Assembly (NCBI GenBank): GCA_023414985.1
Contig: JAEZLY010000276.1
Coordinates: 1-15,284, forward strand
Direction: 5' to 3'
DNA length: 15,284 nucleotides
DNA from: Bacillota bacterium
GTDB taxonomy: Bacteria; Bacillota; Clostridia; Lachnospirales; Lachnospiraceae
This document shows positions 1 through 6,830 of this stretch, piece by piece. A program made the translations under genes and the position numbers. The notes beneath the pieces are model-generated. The model was not told where the DNA came from and did not search any database. It was given only the letters and a program-made list of their open reading frames with translations. How positions within the stretch are numbered: the first letter of the stretch is position 1; the number at the start of each line of letters is the position of its first letter.

Positions 1-342
1 ATCCAGCTCCCGATCCTTTAATTCCTCAGAAATATACTTGTACATCTTATATTCCAAGAGGCGATCAACCAATTCCTGTCTCGGATCAACAGCCTCTTCG
101 TCCTCTGTCTCCTCTACCGGCAGCAGCATCTTCGATTTGATATTGACCAAAGTCGCTGCCATGACAAGAAATTCACTCATAACCTCAAGATTCTTAGAGT
201 CCATCTGCTTAATATATTCCAGATACTGCTCCGTAATCACGACGATCGGGATATCGTAGATACTTACTTTATTTTTATCTATCAAATGAAGAAGAAGATC
301 CAACGGTCCTTCAAATGCTTCCAATTTTACAGGAATACTCAT
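1..342 (-). CDS. scpA: Segregation and condensation protein A, N-terminal part (runs off the window)
   Basis: ScpA is the kleisin subunit of the bacterial SMC-ScpA-ScpB condensin, which bridges the SMC heads and organises the chromosome. The 114 visible residues begin MSIPVKLEAFEGPLDLLLHL, and the FEGPLDLLLHLI block is the hallmark of the ScpA N-terminus. It continues with DIPIVVITEQYLEYI, a typical helix that contacts the SMC neck, and an acidic linker (EETEDEEAVDPR) before ELVDRLLEYKMYK. The frame is open to base 1, so about the last 55% of a normal 240-260 residue protein is missing. The ATG at 342 is preceded by a good Shine-Dalgarno (GGAAGGAGC). It starts 51 bases after the metallophosphoesterase stop, so the two are probably co-transcribed. 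scpB is expected next but lies outside the window. Confidence 0.95.
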   Translation of the reverse strand, partial: MSIPVKLEAFEGPLDLLLHLIDKNKVSIYDIPIVVITEQYLEYIKQMDSKNLEVMSEFLVMAATLVNIKSKMLLPVEETEDEEAVDPRQELVDRLLEYKMYKYISEELKDRELD

Positions 343-393
343 TTCTGCTCCTTCCCCTTTCGCTTTTCTTAAGCCGATCGGGTCTTGTTTCAA

Positions 394-1302
394 TTATTTT
401 GAATTATTATCCCGTGAAAGCTCCACACAAACAAGCTCTGGGATATTAAAAATACGTGGCATTATAGAATGGGAACCAAGTCCTCTGGAGACGATCAACT
501 GACTCTTCTGATATTCATGTCTTCCGGAATCGTATTTTGGAAAGAACTTAGCCTGCGGGGATAATACTCCGCCGACACCCGGCAGCCTCATCATTCCTCC
601 ATGTAAATGTCCCGACAGAATCAGGTCAGCTCCCCATGCAGCATAGTCTTTAAAATATACCGGATTATGGGCAATCAGCAGCTGATATGCTTCCTTTGGA
701 CTGCTTCCAATCAGAGTGGTAAGATATTCGGGATCCATCTCTTTTTGTGTCTGGAAACCGAAATACTCCGGACCGATTGAAACACCGGTGATACGGAGCT
801 TATCTCCCTTCCAATCCAATACAGTACTATCATTGTCCAGAAACACAATCCCTTTTCCTTGCAGTCGGTTCTTAAATTCCACCCAGGAATGATACCGGAC
901 TTCTTCTTCCTGAGTCCGTTCGGCTTCAGAAGCTTTTCCGATCAGCTCCATCCGCTGTTCATGGTTCCCGTAAGCATAAAAGATCTTATATTTTTCTGAG
1001 AGTTGATCCAGCAATGTATAAGCATTTCCCGGATAACTAACCGCCTTTTTATTGATGATGTCTCCTGCGGCAAGAATAAAATCAGGCTTAAGGGCATCAA
1101 TCCTTTTGATCAGACGATGATTATCCATTCCGAAGGTTCGGTTATGCAGATCTGCGAGCAGTATCATTCTGATCGGCTTCTTTGCAGAAATAAGTTTATC
1201 AGAAATCACCCAGTACTTCGTTGTCATCAGCAGTCGCTGCTCTATATAGATCCATAGAATAAGCAATACAAGTATCCCATAGATTATAATCTCCCTCTGC
1301 AT
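394..1302 (-). CDS. Membrane-anchored metallophosphoesterase (calcineurin-like, YkuE/YaeI-like)
   Basis: A 302-residue binuclear metal phosphoesterase. An N-terminal hydrophobic helix (about residues 5-20) likely anchors it in the membrane. All metallophosphoesterase motifs are present in order: D51-L-H53 (DLHN), G80-D81, G112-N113-H114-E115, H212 in AHNP, and G231-H-L-H-G-G236. Family relatives hydrolyse phosphodiester or UDP-diacylglucosamine-type substrates at the membrane; the substrate here cannot be read from sequence. The ATG at 1302 has an AAGGAG site 7 bases upstream and lies about 28 bases below the start expected from a strong promoter (1337-1366). scpA follows after 51 bases, so this is probably the first gene of a metallophosphoesterase-scpA unit. 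Family call is secure; a specific function is not offered. Confidence 0.9.
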   Translation of the reverse strand: MQREIIIYGILVLLILWIYIEQRLLMTTKYWVISDKLISAKKPIRMILLADLHNRTFGMDNHRLIKRIDALKPDFILAAGDIINKKAVSYPGNAYTLLDQLSEKYKIFYAYGNHEQRMELIGKASEAERTQEEEVRYHSWVEFKNRLQGKGIVFLDNDSTVLDWKGDKLRITGVSIGPEYFGFQTQKEMDPEYLTTLIGSSPKEAYQLLIAHNPVYFKDYAAWGADLILSGHLHGGMMRLPGVGGVLSPQAKFFPKYDSGRHEYQKSQLIVSRGLGSHSIMPRIFNIPELVCVELSRDNNSK

Positions 1303-1336
1303 AAACTGCTCCTTTAAAAGTTTTTAACGCTTTATC

Positions 1337-1366
1337 ATCATACCCTAGTTTGATGCCAGGTGTCAA
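1337..1366 (-). promoter_or_regulatory. Sigma-A promoter of the metallophosphoesterase-scpA unit
   Basis: On the minus strand a perfect -35 hexamer TTGACA (1361-1366) is followed after 18 bases by TATGAT (1337-1342). Transcription would begin near 1330, giving a leader of about 28 bases with the AAGGAG ribosome site. It lies just below the stem-loop that closes the dacF transcript, as expected for a unit boundary. Confidence 0.75.
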
Positions 1367-1379
1367 TAACGTTCGGACG

Positions 1380-1413
1380 AAAACAGGGATTCCGACCATT
1401 GGTGGGAATCCCT
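1380..1413 (-). terminator. Stem-loop terminator after dacF
   Basis: Arms AGGGATTCC (1385-1393) and GGAATCCCT (1405-1413) pair perfectly over 9 bases. Inside, ACC and GGT pair again around an ATT loop after one G/G mismatch. On the minus strand the stem is followed by GTTTTCG, a short U-run, so termination may be imperfect. It sits 38 bases past the dacF stop and just before the promoter of the next unit. Confidence 0.6.
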
Positions 1414-1451
1414 AAAAACCTATCTTTTTAAGAGGTACAATTCTTATGTTA

Positions 1452-2681
1452 CTAATTACCCATGAAAAATCTCTTCAGCGTCTTGATAAAGAAGTCTTTT
1501 AACCCTGCTTTTGCTATCTCTTCGGTTGCAAGGATATCAACGCTTCCTATCTTATCATTCCCATAAAAATAGGTGATTTCACCGATTTTAGCCCCCTTGG
1601 CTACCGGAGCTTCAATCGTCTCGTACAGGGTAATTTCCTTTCGGATGTCCTGTGCACTCTTTCCCTTGGTACACAGATAAGAGAATTTGTTCTCCACCTG
1701 CCCCTGTACGCTATCATTAACACCCTTGCTGACTTTTACCGGATTCAATACTGCGTCCTTATTCTCATCCACATAGACACTATAATTGGCAAAGCCGTAA
1801 TTTAGCAGCTTGGAGGCTTCCAAAAACCTGGTTTTCGTATCCGGCGCAGCCAGAACTACGGCAATCAGATCCATGTTATTCTTTTTTGCAGTGGCGGAAA
1901 GACAATACTTAGCAAGACTTGTAGAGCCGGTCTTTAAACCGGTAATGCCCTGATAGAAACGTACCAGTTTATTGGTATTAGAGAGACCGAATTCGCTTTC
2001 TCCCCTTTTGGTCTTGTGTGTAATGGTATCCATCCAAACCGTCGAATATTTGCTGATATCCGGATGCTTCGTAATCAACTCTCTGGACATCAGAGCGACG
2101 TCATAGGCTGAGGAATAATGATTATCCGTATCCAACCCGCAGCAATTGACGAAATTCGTATTGTTCATGCCGAGCTCTTTCGCTCTCTTGTTCATCCTTG
2201 CCACAAACTCTTCTTCCGAGCCGGCAATGTACTCTGCCATAGCCACAGATGCATCATTGGCACTGGCAATGCTGATACATTTCAGCATCGTATCAACATT
2301 CTGGGTCTCATTCGGTTCCAAATATACCTGAGAACCGCCCATGGAAGCTGCGTATTCAGAAACAGACACTTCATCTGTCAAAGAAATCTGTCCTGAGTCC
2401 AAAGCCTCGAAAATCAGCAGCAAGGTCATGATTTTCGTGATACTTGCCGGTTTTCTGCGCTCATCCTTATCTTTTTCATAAATGATCTTACCGGTGGAGC
2501 CTTCAATTAATACTGCGGAAGGTGAATCTATATCCAGCTGTGCGTCAGCCTGCGCTGTAACCGTTACAGCCTCCCCGTCTTTTGTTTGAATCGGTTTTCT
2601 TATCCCGGCATCCGCTTGGTATGGGTAGATTAATAGAAGAAGCATGGAACATAGGAGGATAACTGCACTTACCTTTTTCAT
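1452..2681 (-). CDS. dacF: D-alanyl-D-alanine carboxypeptidase (peptidase S11, DacF/PBP5-like)
   Basis: A secreted penicillin-binding protein that trims the terminal D-Ala from peptidoglycan stem peptides. Numbered from the first of two adjacent ATGs, a signal peptide covers about residues 1-26 (LLCSMLLLLIYPYQADA). The three serine-peptidase motifs are present: S81-I-T-K84 (SxxK), S141-A-N143 (SxN) and K251-T-G253. A PBP5-type C-terminal beta domain (about 305-390) is followed by an amphipathic helix (GLKDFFIKTLKRFFMGN) that anchors such enzymes to the outer membrane face. Length (409-410) is normal. Start: GGAG is only 2 bases from the ATG at 2684 but 5 from the ATG at 2681, so 2681 is preferred. 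In Bacillus, dacF adjoins the spoIIA operon; here it does not. DacF versus DacA/DacB naming is uncertain. Confidence 0.9.
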   Translation of the reverse strand: MKKVSAVILLCSMLLLLIYPYQADAGIRKPIQTKDGEAVTVTAQADAQLDIDSPSAVLIEGSTGKIIYEKDKDERRKPASITKIMTLLLIFEALDSGQISLTDEVSVSEYAASMGGSQVYLEPNETQNVDTMLKCISIASANDASVAMAEYIAGSEEEFVARMNKRAKELGMNNTNFVNCCGLDTDNHYSSAYDVALMSRELITKHPDISKYSTVWMDTITHKTKRGESEFGLSNTNKLVRFYQGITGLKTGSTSLAKYCLSATAKKNNMDLIAVVLAAPDTKTRFLEASKLLNYGFANYSVYVDENKDAVLNPVKVSKGVNDSVQGQVENKFSYLCTKGKSAQDIRKEITLYETIEAPVAKGAKIGEITYFYGNDKIGSVDILATEEIAKAGLKDFFIKTLKRFFMGN

Positions 2682-2772
2682 CATGACTCCATAAAAAAGT
2701 ATTATTACTATTTTAATCCATGCCTACCATTTTTAGACCAATCCTTCGATAAATTGTCTCAATTTCTTCTCG

Positions 2773-4050
2773 TTATGCCCCTGCCTGAAGCTTATTGACC
2801 GCGGAAGATCGATAGAATATAGCTGTTGCCAGAATTCCTAACAAAAGTAAAGCAATACTGAGAACAAAAGGCAGAATTCTGGAGATATCACTGAGCAATC
2901 CGCCTATGTATCCGAAGGGTACGCTTACCAGCATTACCGTAGTCTGAAGCAATGCCATAATTCCTGATCGTTCTGCAGGGTCAACATGAATCGCAACCAG
3001 CGATTCTCTTAGCGTACTGAGTACAGCCACGCCCAAAGCTTCAAAGATTAAGGATGCTGAAAGAATGATGTATCCCCATACACCGGTATCTCTGATTGAG
3101 ATCAGTAAGATACAGCTGATGATAGCGCTTAAGAAGCCTCCATACAAAGGCAATTTCAGCTTTGTCTGTTTAATATGTGCGATTACTGTGAAGAACAGGA
3201 TGATGGACAGGATACTTTTTGCCATCGGAAAGATTGGCAGCATAGTATCCGGAATACCAATTCGTCTGGAGGCAATAATCTGCCAAAAAGTCATTCCAAG
3301 CATTGCTACAATCTCTACCAGAATACTGATGACGATTGCGAATATTGTTCCGCGGGAACGAATGATCTTATGTAAAGCACTCTTATACCCGATCAGCATC
3401 TCGCCCCAGGATAGATGCTTGGATTCCTCCCGTCGGATCTTACCCGTACCTGTTTCTTTGGAGAACTTATAGAGAATCAGCAGCTTGGCAGTCATAATGA
3501 TGAATGCATTGATATAGAGTATTCGAATCGCCGGTACCAAAGTAAGCTTGGCAACCAGAATCGAGGATATCGGTGCAAAAAGTGCCGAGAGGTTACCGGA
3601 AATCATTACCCAGGAGTAGATATGAGTAATTTTATCCTTTGGTGCATCCTCTACCAGAAGACAATCCCAGGATACCGTGGTAATCTTCATGGTACCGTTC
3701 AGTAAAGCAGCGACAACGAAGAACCAGAAGCCCTGGCTTGAGGCCCAAATCAGACATGGAAGGCTCCAGGCGATAAAATCAAAGATTGCGGTACTCTTCC
3801 TACGGCCCATTTTATCAATGATCGCTCCGGATAAGAAAGCACAGATCATCTGGGAAAACATATATATTGATGTTACAATTCCTACCTGAACATCGTTCAT
3901 ACCAAAGGAAAGCATATAGACAGATGCGTAGGGCAGACACAAATTCATGGAAAGCCCCCACATAGGCTCTGTGTAAATACAGGCACGGGGATTTCCGCGC
4001 AGTTCAAATAAGGTACGAAGTAAAGGATGCTTTAAAAATTTGTTCTTCAT
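2773..4050 (-). CDS. Major facilitator superfamily transporter
   Basis: A 425-residue integral membrane protein with about 12 hydrophobic helices and a basic central loop (about 197-225, KFSKETGTGKIRREESK) between the two six-helix halves. The MFS loop 2-3 signature is seen as GAIIDKMGRRKS (75-86). The N-terminal stretch RGNPRACIYTEPMWGLSMN (18-36) resembles a set of clostridial MFS proteins of unknown substrate. The usual length for the family is 390-430. An AAGGA ribosome site lies about 12 bases before the ATG at 4050, which is a long spacing; the next Met (30) would remove the conserved N-terminal motif, so 4050 is kept. No neighbouring gene suggests a substrate. A 12-base palindrome upstream (4148-4159) is a possible operator. 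No terminator is obvious between this gene and dacF (88-base gap), so read-through is possible. Confidence 0.88.
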   Translation of the reverse strand: MKNKFLKHPLLRTLFELRGNPRACIYTEPMWGLSMNLCLPYASVYMLSFGMNDVQVGIVTSIYMFSQMICAFLSGAIIDKMGRRKSTAIFDFIAWSLPCLIWASSQGFWFFVVAALLNGTMKITTVSWDCLLVEDAPKDKITHIYSWVMISGNLSALFAPISSILVAKLTLVPAIRILYINAFIIMTAKLLILYKFSKETGTGKIRREESKHLSWGEMLIGYKSALHKIIRSRGTIFAIVISILVEIVAMLGMTFWQIIASRRIGIPDTMLPIFPMAKSILSIILFFTVIAHIKQTKLKLPLYGGFLSAIISCILLISIRDTGVWGYIILSASLIFEALGVAVLSTLRESLVAIHVDPAERSGIMALLQTTVMLVSVPFGYIGGLLSDISRILPFVLSIALLLLGILATAIFYRSSAVNKLQAGA

Positions 4051-4147
4051 CGGTATGTATAAGTCCTTTCAGCAAGTTAAGTTACAGAGACAGATACTCA
4101 GTTTTATCTCTGCATCTCGTATTGTATAATCTTAACATAGGACAGCT

Positions 4148-4159
4148 TGTTGTACAACA
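4148..4159. promoter_or_regulatory. 12-base perfect palindrome upstream of the MFS gene (possible operator)
   Basis: TGTTGTACAACA is a perfect two-fold palindrome about 100 bases upstream of the MFS start. A weak promoter-like pair overlaps it on the minus strand: TTGTAC, 17 bases, TAAGAT. Repressors often bind such sites, but no regulator gene is nearby and the role is inference. Confidence 0.35.
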
Positions 4160-4190
4160 GCAAAAAGCCTTAGCTCCGACCCATTCCCTT

Positions 4191-4826
4191 TCACTTTACT
4201 CTTACGACACAGGATAGTGTCTTTCCTTTTACCTTGGCATAGATTACGGTCTTCCCTTTCTTATTTGCCTTGACTCTTCCAAACATACTGACACTGGCCA
4301 CTCTCGGATTTGCACTCATCCAGCGGACAAAGGCATTGGATCCTTTGACATATAGATGCCTGGAACGACCCGGTCTTAAAGTGATACTGCGTTTGTTCAG
4401 ATCAATCACATGAACTCTGCATTTTAGTACTTTATTACCAACCTTTGCAAGAATAAAAGTCTTACCCGTCTGATAAGCGAAGATTCTGCCATGAAGCCCT
4501 ACCCCTGCCACACGAAAATTTGTAGAAGAAAAGGTAACTCTTTTATTCAAGGCAATTAGCTTCAGATGATACTCTTCTCCTCTGATCAGGTATAAGTCAT
4601 AGCTGTTTAAGCGCATAAAATAATTCCTGGTTTTAAAAATACTGTGGGTACGAAAATAGATGGATGAATTATCGAGAATAAGATTAACTGTAATCAATAC
4701 AGCAATTAAGATTATGATTCCTTTGATCAGTGTTTGTAGTCCTTTGCGTTCCTTCCGACAGCTTTTCATATTCCTCTTTTCAATCAGTCTAGCCGAAGCG
4801 TCTGATTGCAGCTTTCTTATTATCAT
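4191..4826 (-). CDS. Membrane-anchored basic protein with two Ig-like (BIG_2-type) repeats
   Basis: Not a recognised named gene. Of 211 residues, 1-32 are a basic cytoplasmic tail, about 33-51 form one transmembrane helix (LIKGIIILIAVLITVNLIL), and the rest should lie outside the membrane. Two repeats of about 65 residues follow (about 76-140 and 147-210). They align without large gaps: SSTNFRVAGVGLHGRIFAY against MSANPRVASVSMFGRVKAN, then GKTFILAKVGNKVLKCRVHV against GKTVIYAKVKGKTLSCVVRV. This is the pattern of bacterial Ig-like group 2 domains (S..P.VA.V...G.V.A...G.. I.A). Each repeat carries one Cys near its end (C136, C206). The protein is strongly basic. Start: no Shine-Dalgarno precedes 4826; the in-frame ATG at 4769 (Met20) has AGAGGA but very close, so the start is open. 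Likely role is binding to cell wall or surface polymer (inference). Confidence 0.75.
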   Translation of the reverse strand: MIIRKLQSDASARLIEKRNMKSCRKERKGLQTLIKGIIILIAVLITVNLILDNSSIYFRTHSIFKTRNYFMRLNSYDLYLIRGEEYHLKLIALNKRVTFSSTNFRVAGVGLHGRIFAYQTGKTFILAKVGNKVLKCRVHVIDLNKRSITLRPGRSRHLYVKGSNAFVRWMSANPRVASVSMFGRVKANKKGKTVIYAKVKGKTLSCVVRVK

Positions 4827-4873
4827 CTTATGATGGACTTGTGCCCGATAACAACAAAAAAAGACCGCAGCAG

Positions 4874-4922
4874 GGATAATCTGAATATTCCTTGTAAATT
4901 ATTATCCGGAATATCTTTATCC
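4874..4922. repeat. Imperfect inverted repeat between pdp and the Ig-like gene
   Basis: GGATAA (4874-4879) and ATATTCC (4885-4891) face GGAATAT (4908-4914) and TTATCC (4917-4922), giving a 13-base interrupted stem around a 16-base loop. On the minus strand seven Ts (4856-4862) follow 11 bases after the stem. It may be a weak terminator or attenuator behind pyrimidine-nucleoside phosphorylase, or a regulatory dyad of the Ig-like gene. Confidence 0.4.
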
Positions 4923-4989
4923 ATGTTACAGTCTTTTGAATTAGAAATTAATCTGATCGATATTACATACTTTTTATGAAAGGTTGAAC

Positions 4990-6309
4990 CTAAAACTCGA
5001 TTACCTCATCCTTTGTTACGATAGCATATACATTCTTCGGTTTCCGGGGCTCGGTCTGGCTGAGCAGATAAGCTCCGCTCAATCTCTTCTTAGCTTCTGC
5101 CAGCTTTCTGCTGTCATTTGCATACAGAGTTGCCAAGGCTTCTCCCTTCGTTACGCTGTCACCCAATTTTTTATGAATTTTAATTCCTACGGTCAGGTCG
5201 ATGATACTTTCCTTCGTCTCCCTGCCACCGCCAAGAATCAAGGAAGTCATACCAACCTCATCTGTATGGATGAAGCTTACATAGCCATCCTCCCAGGCGG
5301 GAACCTCTTCCACAAGACTAGCCTTCGGGAACAACTCTGTGTTAAATACAGCTCTATTATCACCGCCCTGTGCTTTGACAAATTCCGCAAGCTTATTCAA
5401 AGCACTTCCATCCTCAATGGTCTTTTCGAGCATCTGAACCGCTTCCTCCACAGTCTTTGCGATTCCGGCGCCGACAACCATATAGGATGCCAGGGTCAGG
5501 GCTTCTTCCAGCAGATCCTTGGGGCCTTCACCACGAAGGGTATCTATTGCTTCGATTACCTCAAGGGTATTACCTACTGCAGTACCCAACGGTTGGTTCA
5601 TATCCGTAATGACACCATAGGTTTTCCTCCCAGCGATGGTACCGATCTGTACCATTTCCTTTGCCAGTGCAACAGAGGCTTCATAGGTTTTCATGAAGGC
5701 ACCACTGCCGGTCTTGACATCGAGTACGATGACATCAGAACCGGAAGCTATTTTCTTGCTCATAATACTGCTTGCGATCAGAGAAATATTATCGATTGTT
5801 GCAGTTACATCACGCAAAGCATAAATTTTCTTATCCGCAGGGGCAAGATTTGCAGTCTGTCCGACAATTGCCATTTTGATCGTGTTCACATTCTCTATGA
5901 ACTGTTCTGTGGATATGGAGGTCGAGAAGCCCGGGAAGCTTTCCAGCTTATCAATGGTTCCTCCGGTATGTCCAAGACCTCTGCCGGACATCTTCGCTAC
6001 CGGTATGCCCAGTGCGGCTACCATGGGACTCAGTACCAGAGAGGTCTTGTCTCCGACTCCGCCGGTACTATGTTTATCTACCTTCACGCCTTCGATTCTA
6101 GATAAGTCAAGGATATCTCCGCTTTTCGCCATTGCAACCGTCAGTGCAGCAGTTTCCTCATGATTCATCCCATTTAAACATACTGCCATTAGGAAAGCAG
6201 ACATTTGATAATCCGGTATTTCGCCTTTGGTATATCCGTCAATGATAAACTCAATTTCCTCTGTGTCCAGAACTTCCTTATTCTTCTTTTTATTAATCAG
6301 ATCATACAT
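4990..6309 (-). CDS. pdp: Pyrimidine-nucleoside phosphorylase (thymidine/uridine phosphorylase)
   Basis: Reversibly phosphorolyses uridine, thymidine and deoxyuridine to the base plus (deoxy)ribose-1-phosphate, in nucleoside salvage in the cytoplasm. Numbered from the upstream GTG at 6336, the protein shows the N-terminal helical domain (YDLINKKKNKEVLDTEEIEF), the phosphate-binding KHSTGGVGDK (88-97), the thymidine phosphorylase signature SGRGLGHTGGTIDKLE (117-132) and a C-terminal PYNP domain (about 350-440) rich in K and G. Family length is 433-440. The frame extends to GTG 6336 (448 residues), but homologues start MYD or MRMYD; ATG 6309 has AGGA upstream at normal spacing and gives 439 residues, while ATG 6315 is a near alternative. 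deoB and punA, often adjacent in Firmicutes, are absent. Divergent from the aroG island. Confidence 0.93.
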   Translation of the reverse strand: MYDLINKKKNKEVLDTEEIEFIIDGYTKGEIPDYQMSAFLMAVCLNGMNHEETAALTVAMAKSGDILDLSRIEGVKVDKHSTGGVGDKTSLVLSPMVAALGIPVAKMSGRGLGHTGGTIDKLESFPGFSTSISTEQFIENVNTIKMAIVGQTANLAPADKKIYALRDVTATIDNISLIASSIMSKKIASGSDVIVLDVKTGSGAFMKTYEASVALAKEMVQIGTIAGRKTYGVITDMNQPLGTAVGNTLEVIEAIDTLRGEGPKDLLEEALTLASYMVVGAGIAKTVEEAVQMLEKTIEDGSALNKLAEFVKAQGGDNRAVFNTELFPKASLVEEVPAWEDGYVSFIHTDEVGMTSLILGGGRETKESIIDLTVGIKIHKKLGDSVTKGEALATLYANDSRKLAEAKKRLSGAYLLSQTEPRKPKNVYAIVTKDEVIEF

Positions 6310-6402
6310 CTTCATCCTGATCACCGTGCCTTTCACATTCTATACTACCAACCGTTATTCTCATTAATGTTATCTTCAGATTTCCTATGATTATTCCTTA
6401 CT

Positions 6403-6410
6403 ATTATATA
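6403..6410 (-). promoter_or_regulatory. Possible pdp promoter (-10 region)
   Basis: On the minus strand the sequence reads TGGTATATAAT, which contains TATAAT (6403-6408) and an upstream TG that could form an extended -10. No good -35 hexamer is found at 16-18 bases. It would give a leader of about 85 bases. Tentative. Confidence 0.35.
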
Positions 6411-6535
6411 CCAAAATCAAATAAAAACCTATCCCATATGTCTATGATTATCGAAATAATTCGTAATATTACTGCTGTTAACGCTGCGGTTGAGAAACAA
6501 ATCTTACTGATATTGAATATGGTTTATTAACAATG

Positions 6536-6601
6536 CTGCTTAAGACACTATAATTATATTAAATACCATCAGCTTAAGCAGAATGAATAAATATAATTAT
6601 A
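6536..6601. repeat. Nine-base inverted repeat plus two TATAATTATA palindromes
   Basis: CTGCTTAAG (6536-6544) is the exact inverse of CTTAAGCAG (6573-6581), 28 bases apart. TATAATTATA occurs inside the loop (6549-6558) and again just outside (6592-6601). It lies where the GNAT relic loses readable homology, so it may mark an old insertion or rearrangement, but chance in AT-rich DNA is also possible. Confidence 0.4.
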
Positions 6602-6738
6602 AAAAGTCGATTCTATCAACCAGACAATGCAATACCAAAGCAATAAGGTTTTATCAGGATAACAATTATGCAGAAACCACTCCTTAAGGCAACTATCTGT
6701 ATAAGCCTGAGTCAATTTGTTATAAAAAAATGCTTTAA
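6550..6738 (+). pseudogene. Decayed C-terminal part of a GNAT acetyltransferase gene
   Basis: Reading the frame that contains ATG 6583 gives, after a basic Asn-Tyr stretch, SILSTRQCNTKAIRFYQDNN, then YAETTP, a TAA stop (6685-6687), then GNYLYKPESICYKKML and a final TAA (6736-6738). This follows the C-terminus of a common GNAT subfamily (AIR-Y-ek-GY...Y-G-Y....S-C-f-K-L) with no gap across 32 positions, and the internal stop falls exactly where the family has Tyr (TAT/TAC to TAA). No intact acetyl-CoA motif (Q/R-x-x-G-x-G/A) is readable upstream; all frames contain stops between 6430 and 6550. It is therefore a relic, not a gene. It is not a copy of the intact GNAT gene at 7953, whose C-terminus differs. 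Family call rests on remembered consensus, not a search. Confidence 0.55.
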
Positions 6739-6769
6739 TGAAAATTTATGCAAGAAATTGAATATATGA

Positions 6770-6798
6770 TTGACGAAGCAGAGAAAAAAGGATAAAAT
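6770..6798 (+). promoter_or_regulatory. Sigma-A promoter of aroG
   Basis: TTGACG (6770-6775), 17-base spacer, TAAAAT (6793-6798). The predicted start near 6805 leaves a leader of only about 25 bases, which holds the ribosome site AAGGGAG (6815-6821), 9 bases before ATG 6831. There is no room for a T-box, riboswitch or leader peptide, so any transcriptional control must act at the promoter, and flux control probably acts on the enzyme. Confidence 0.8.
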
Positions 6799-6830
6799 AA
6801 ATCAACAAAAAAACAAGGGAGTCTGAGGCT

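Noticed and set aside
4984..6105. Long plus-strand open frame (373 codons) antisense to pyrimidine-nucleoside phosphorylase
   Set aside because: It mirrors the real gene, has no ribosome site, low-complexity Cys/His/Ser-rich translation and no recognisable domain.
6444..6530. 28-codon plus-strand frame in the pdp-aroG gap
   Set aside because: No ribosome site, AT-rich, no similarity seen; could be part of the decayed GNAT gene but I cannot align it.
6500..6553. Possible GNAT motif A remnant (YGLLTMLLKTL) in another frame upstream of the relic
   Set aside because: It faintly resembles the acetyl-CoA loop and helix, but the spacing to the relic is about 23 bases too long and the glycine pattern is incomplete.
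6337..6830. Riboswitch or T-box leader for aroG
   Set aside because: A strong promoter lies only about 35 bases before the start codon, leaving no room, and no T-box or riboswitch core motif was seen.
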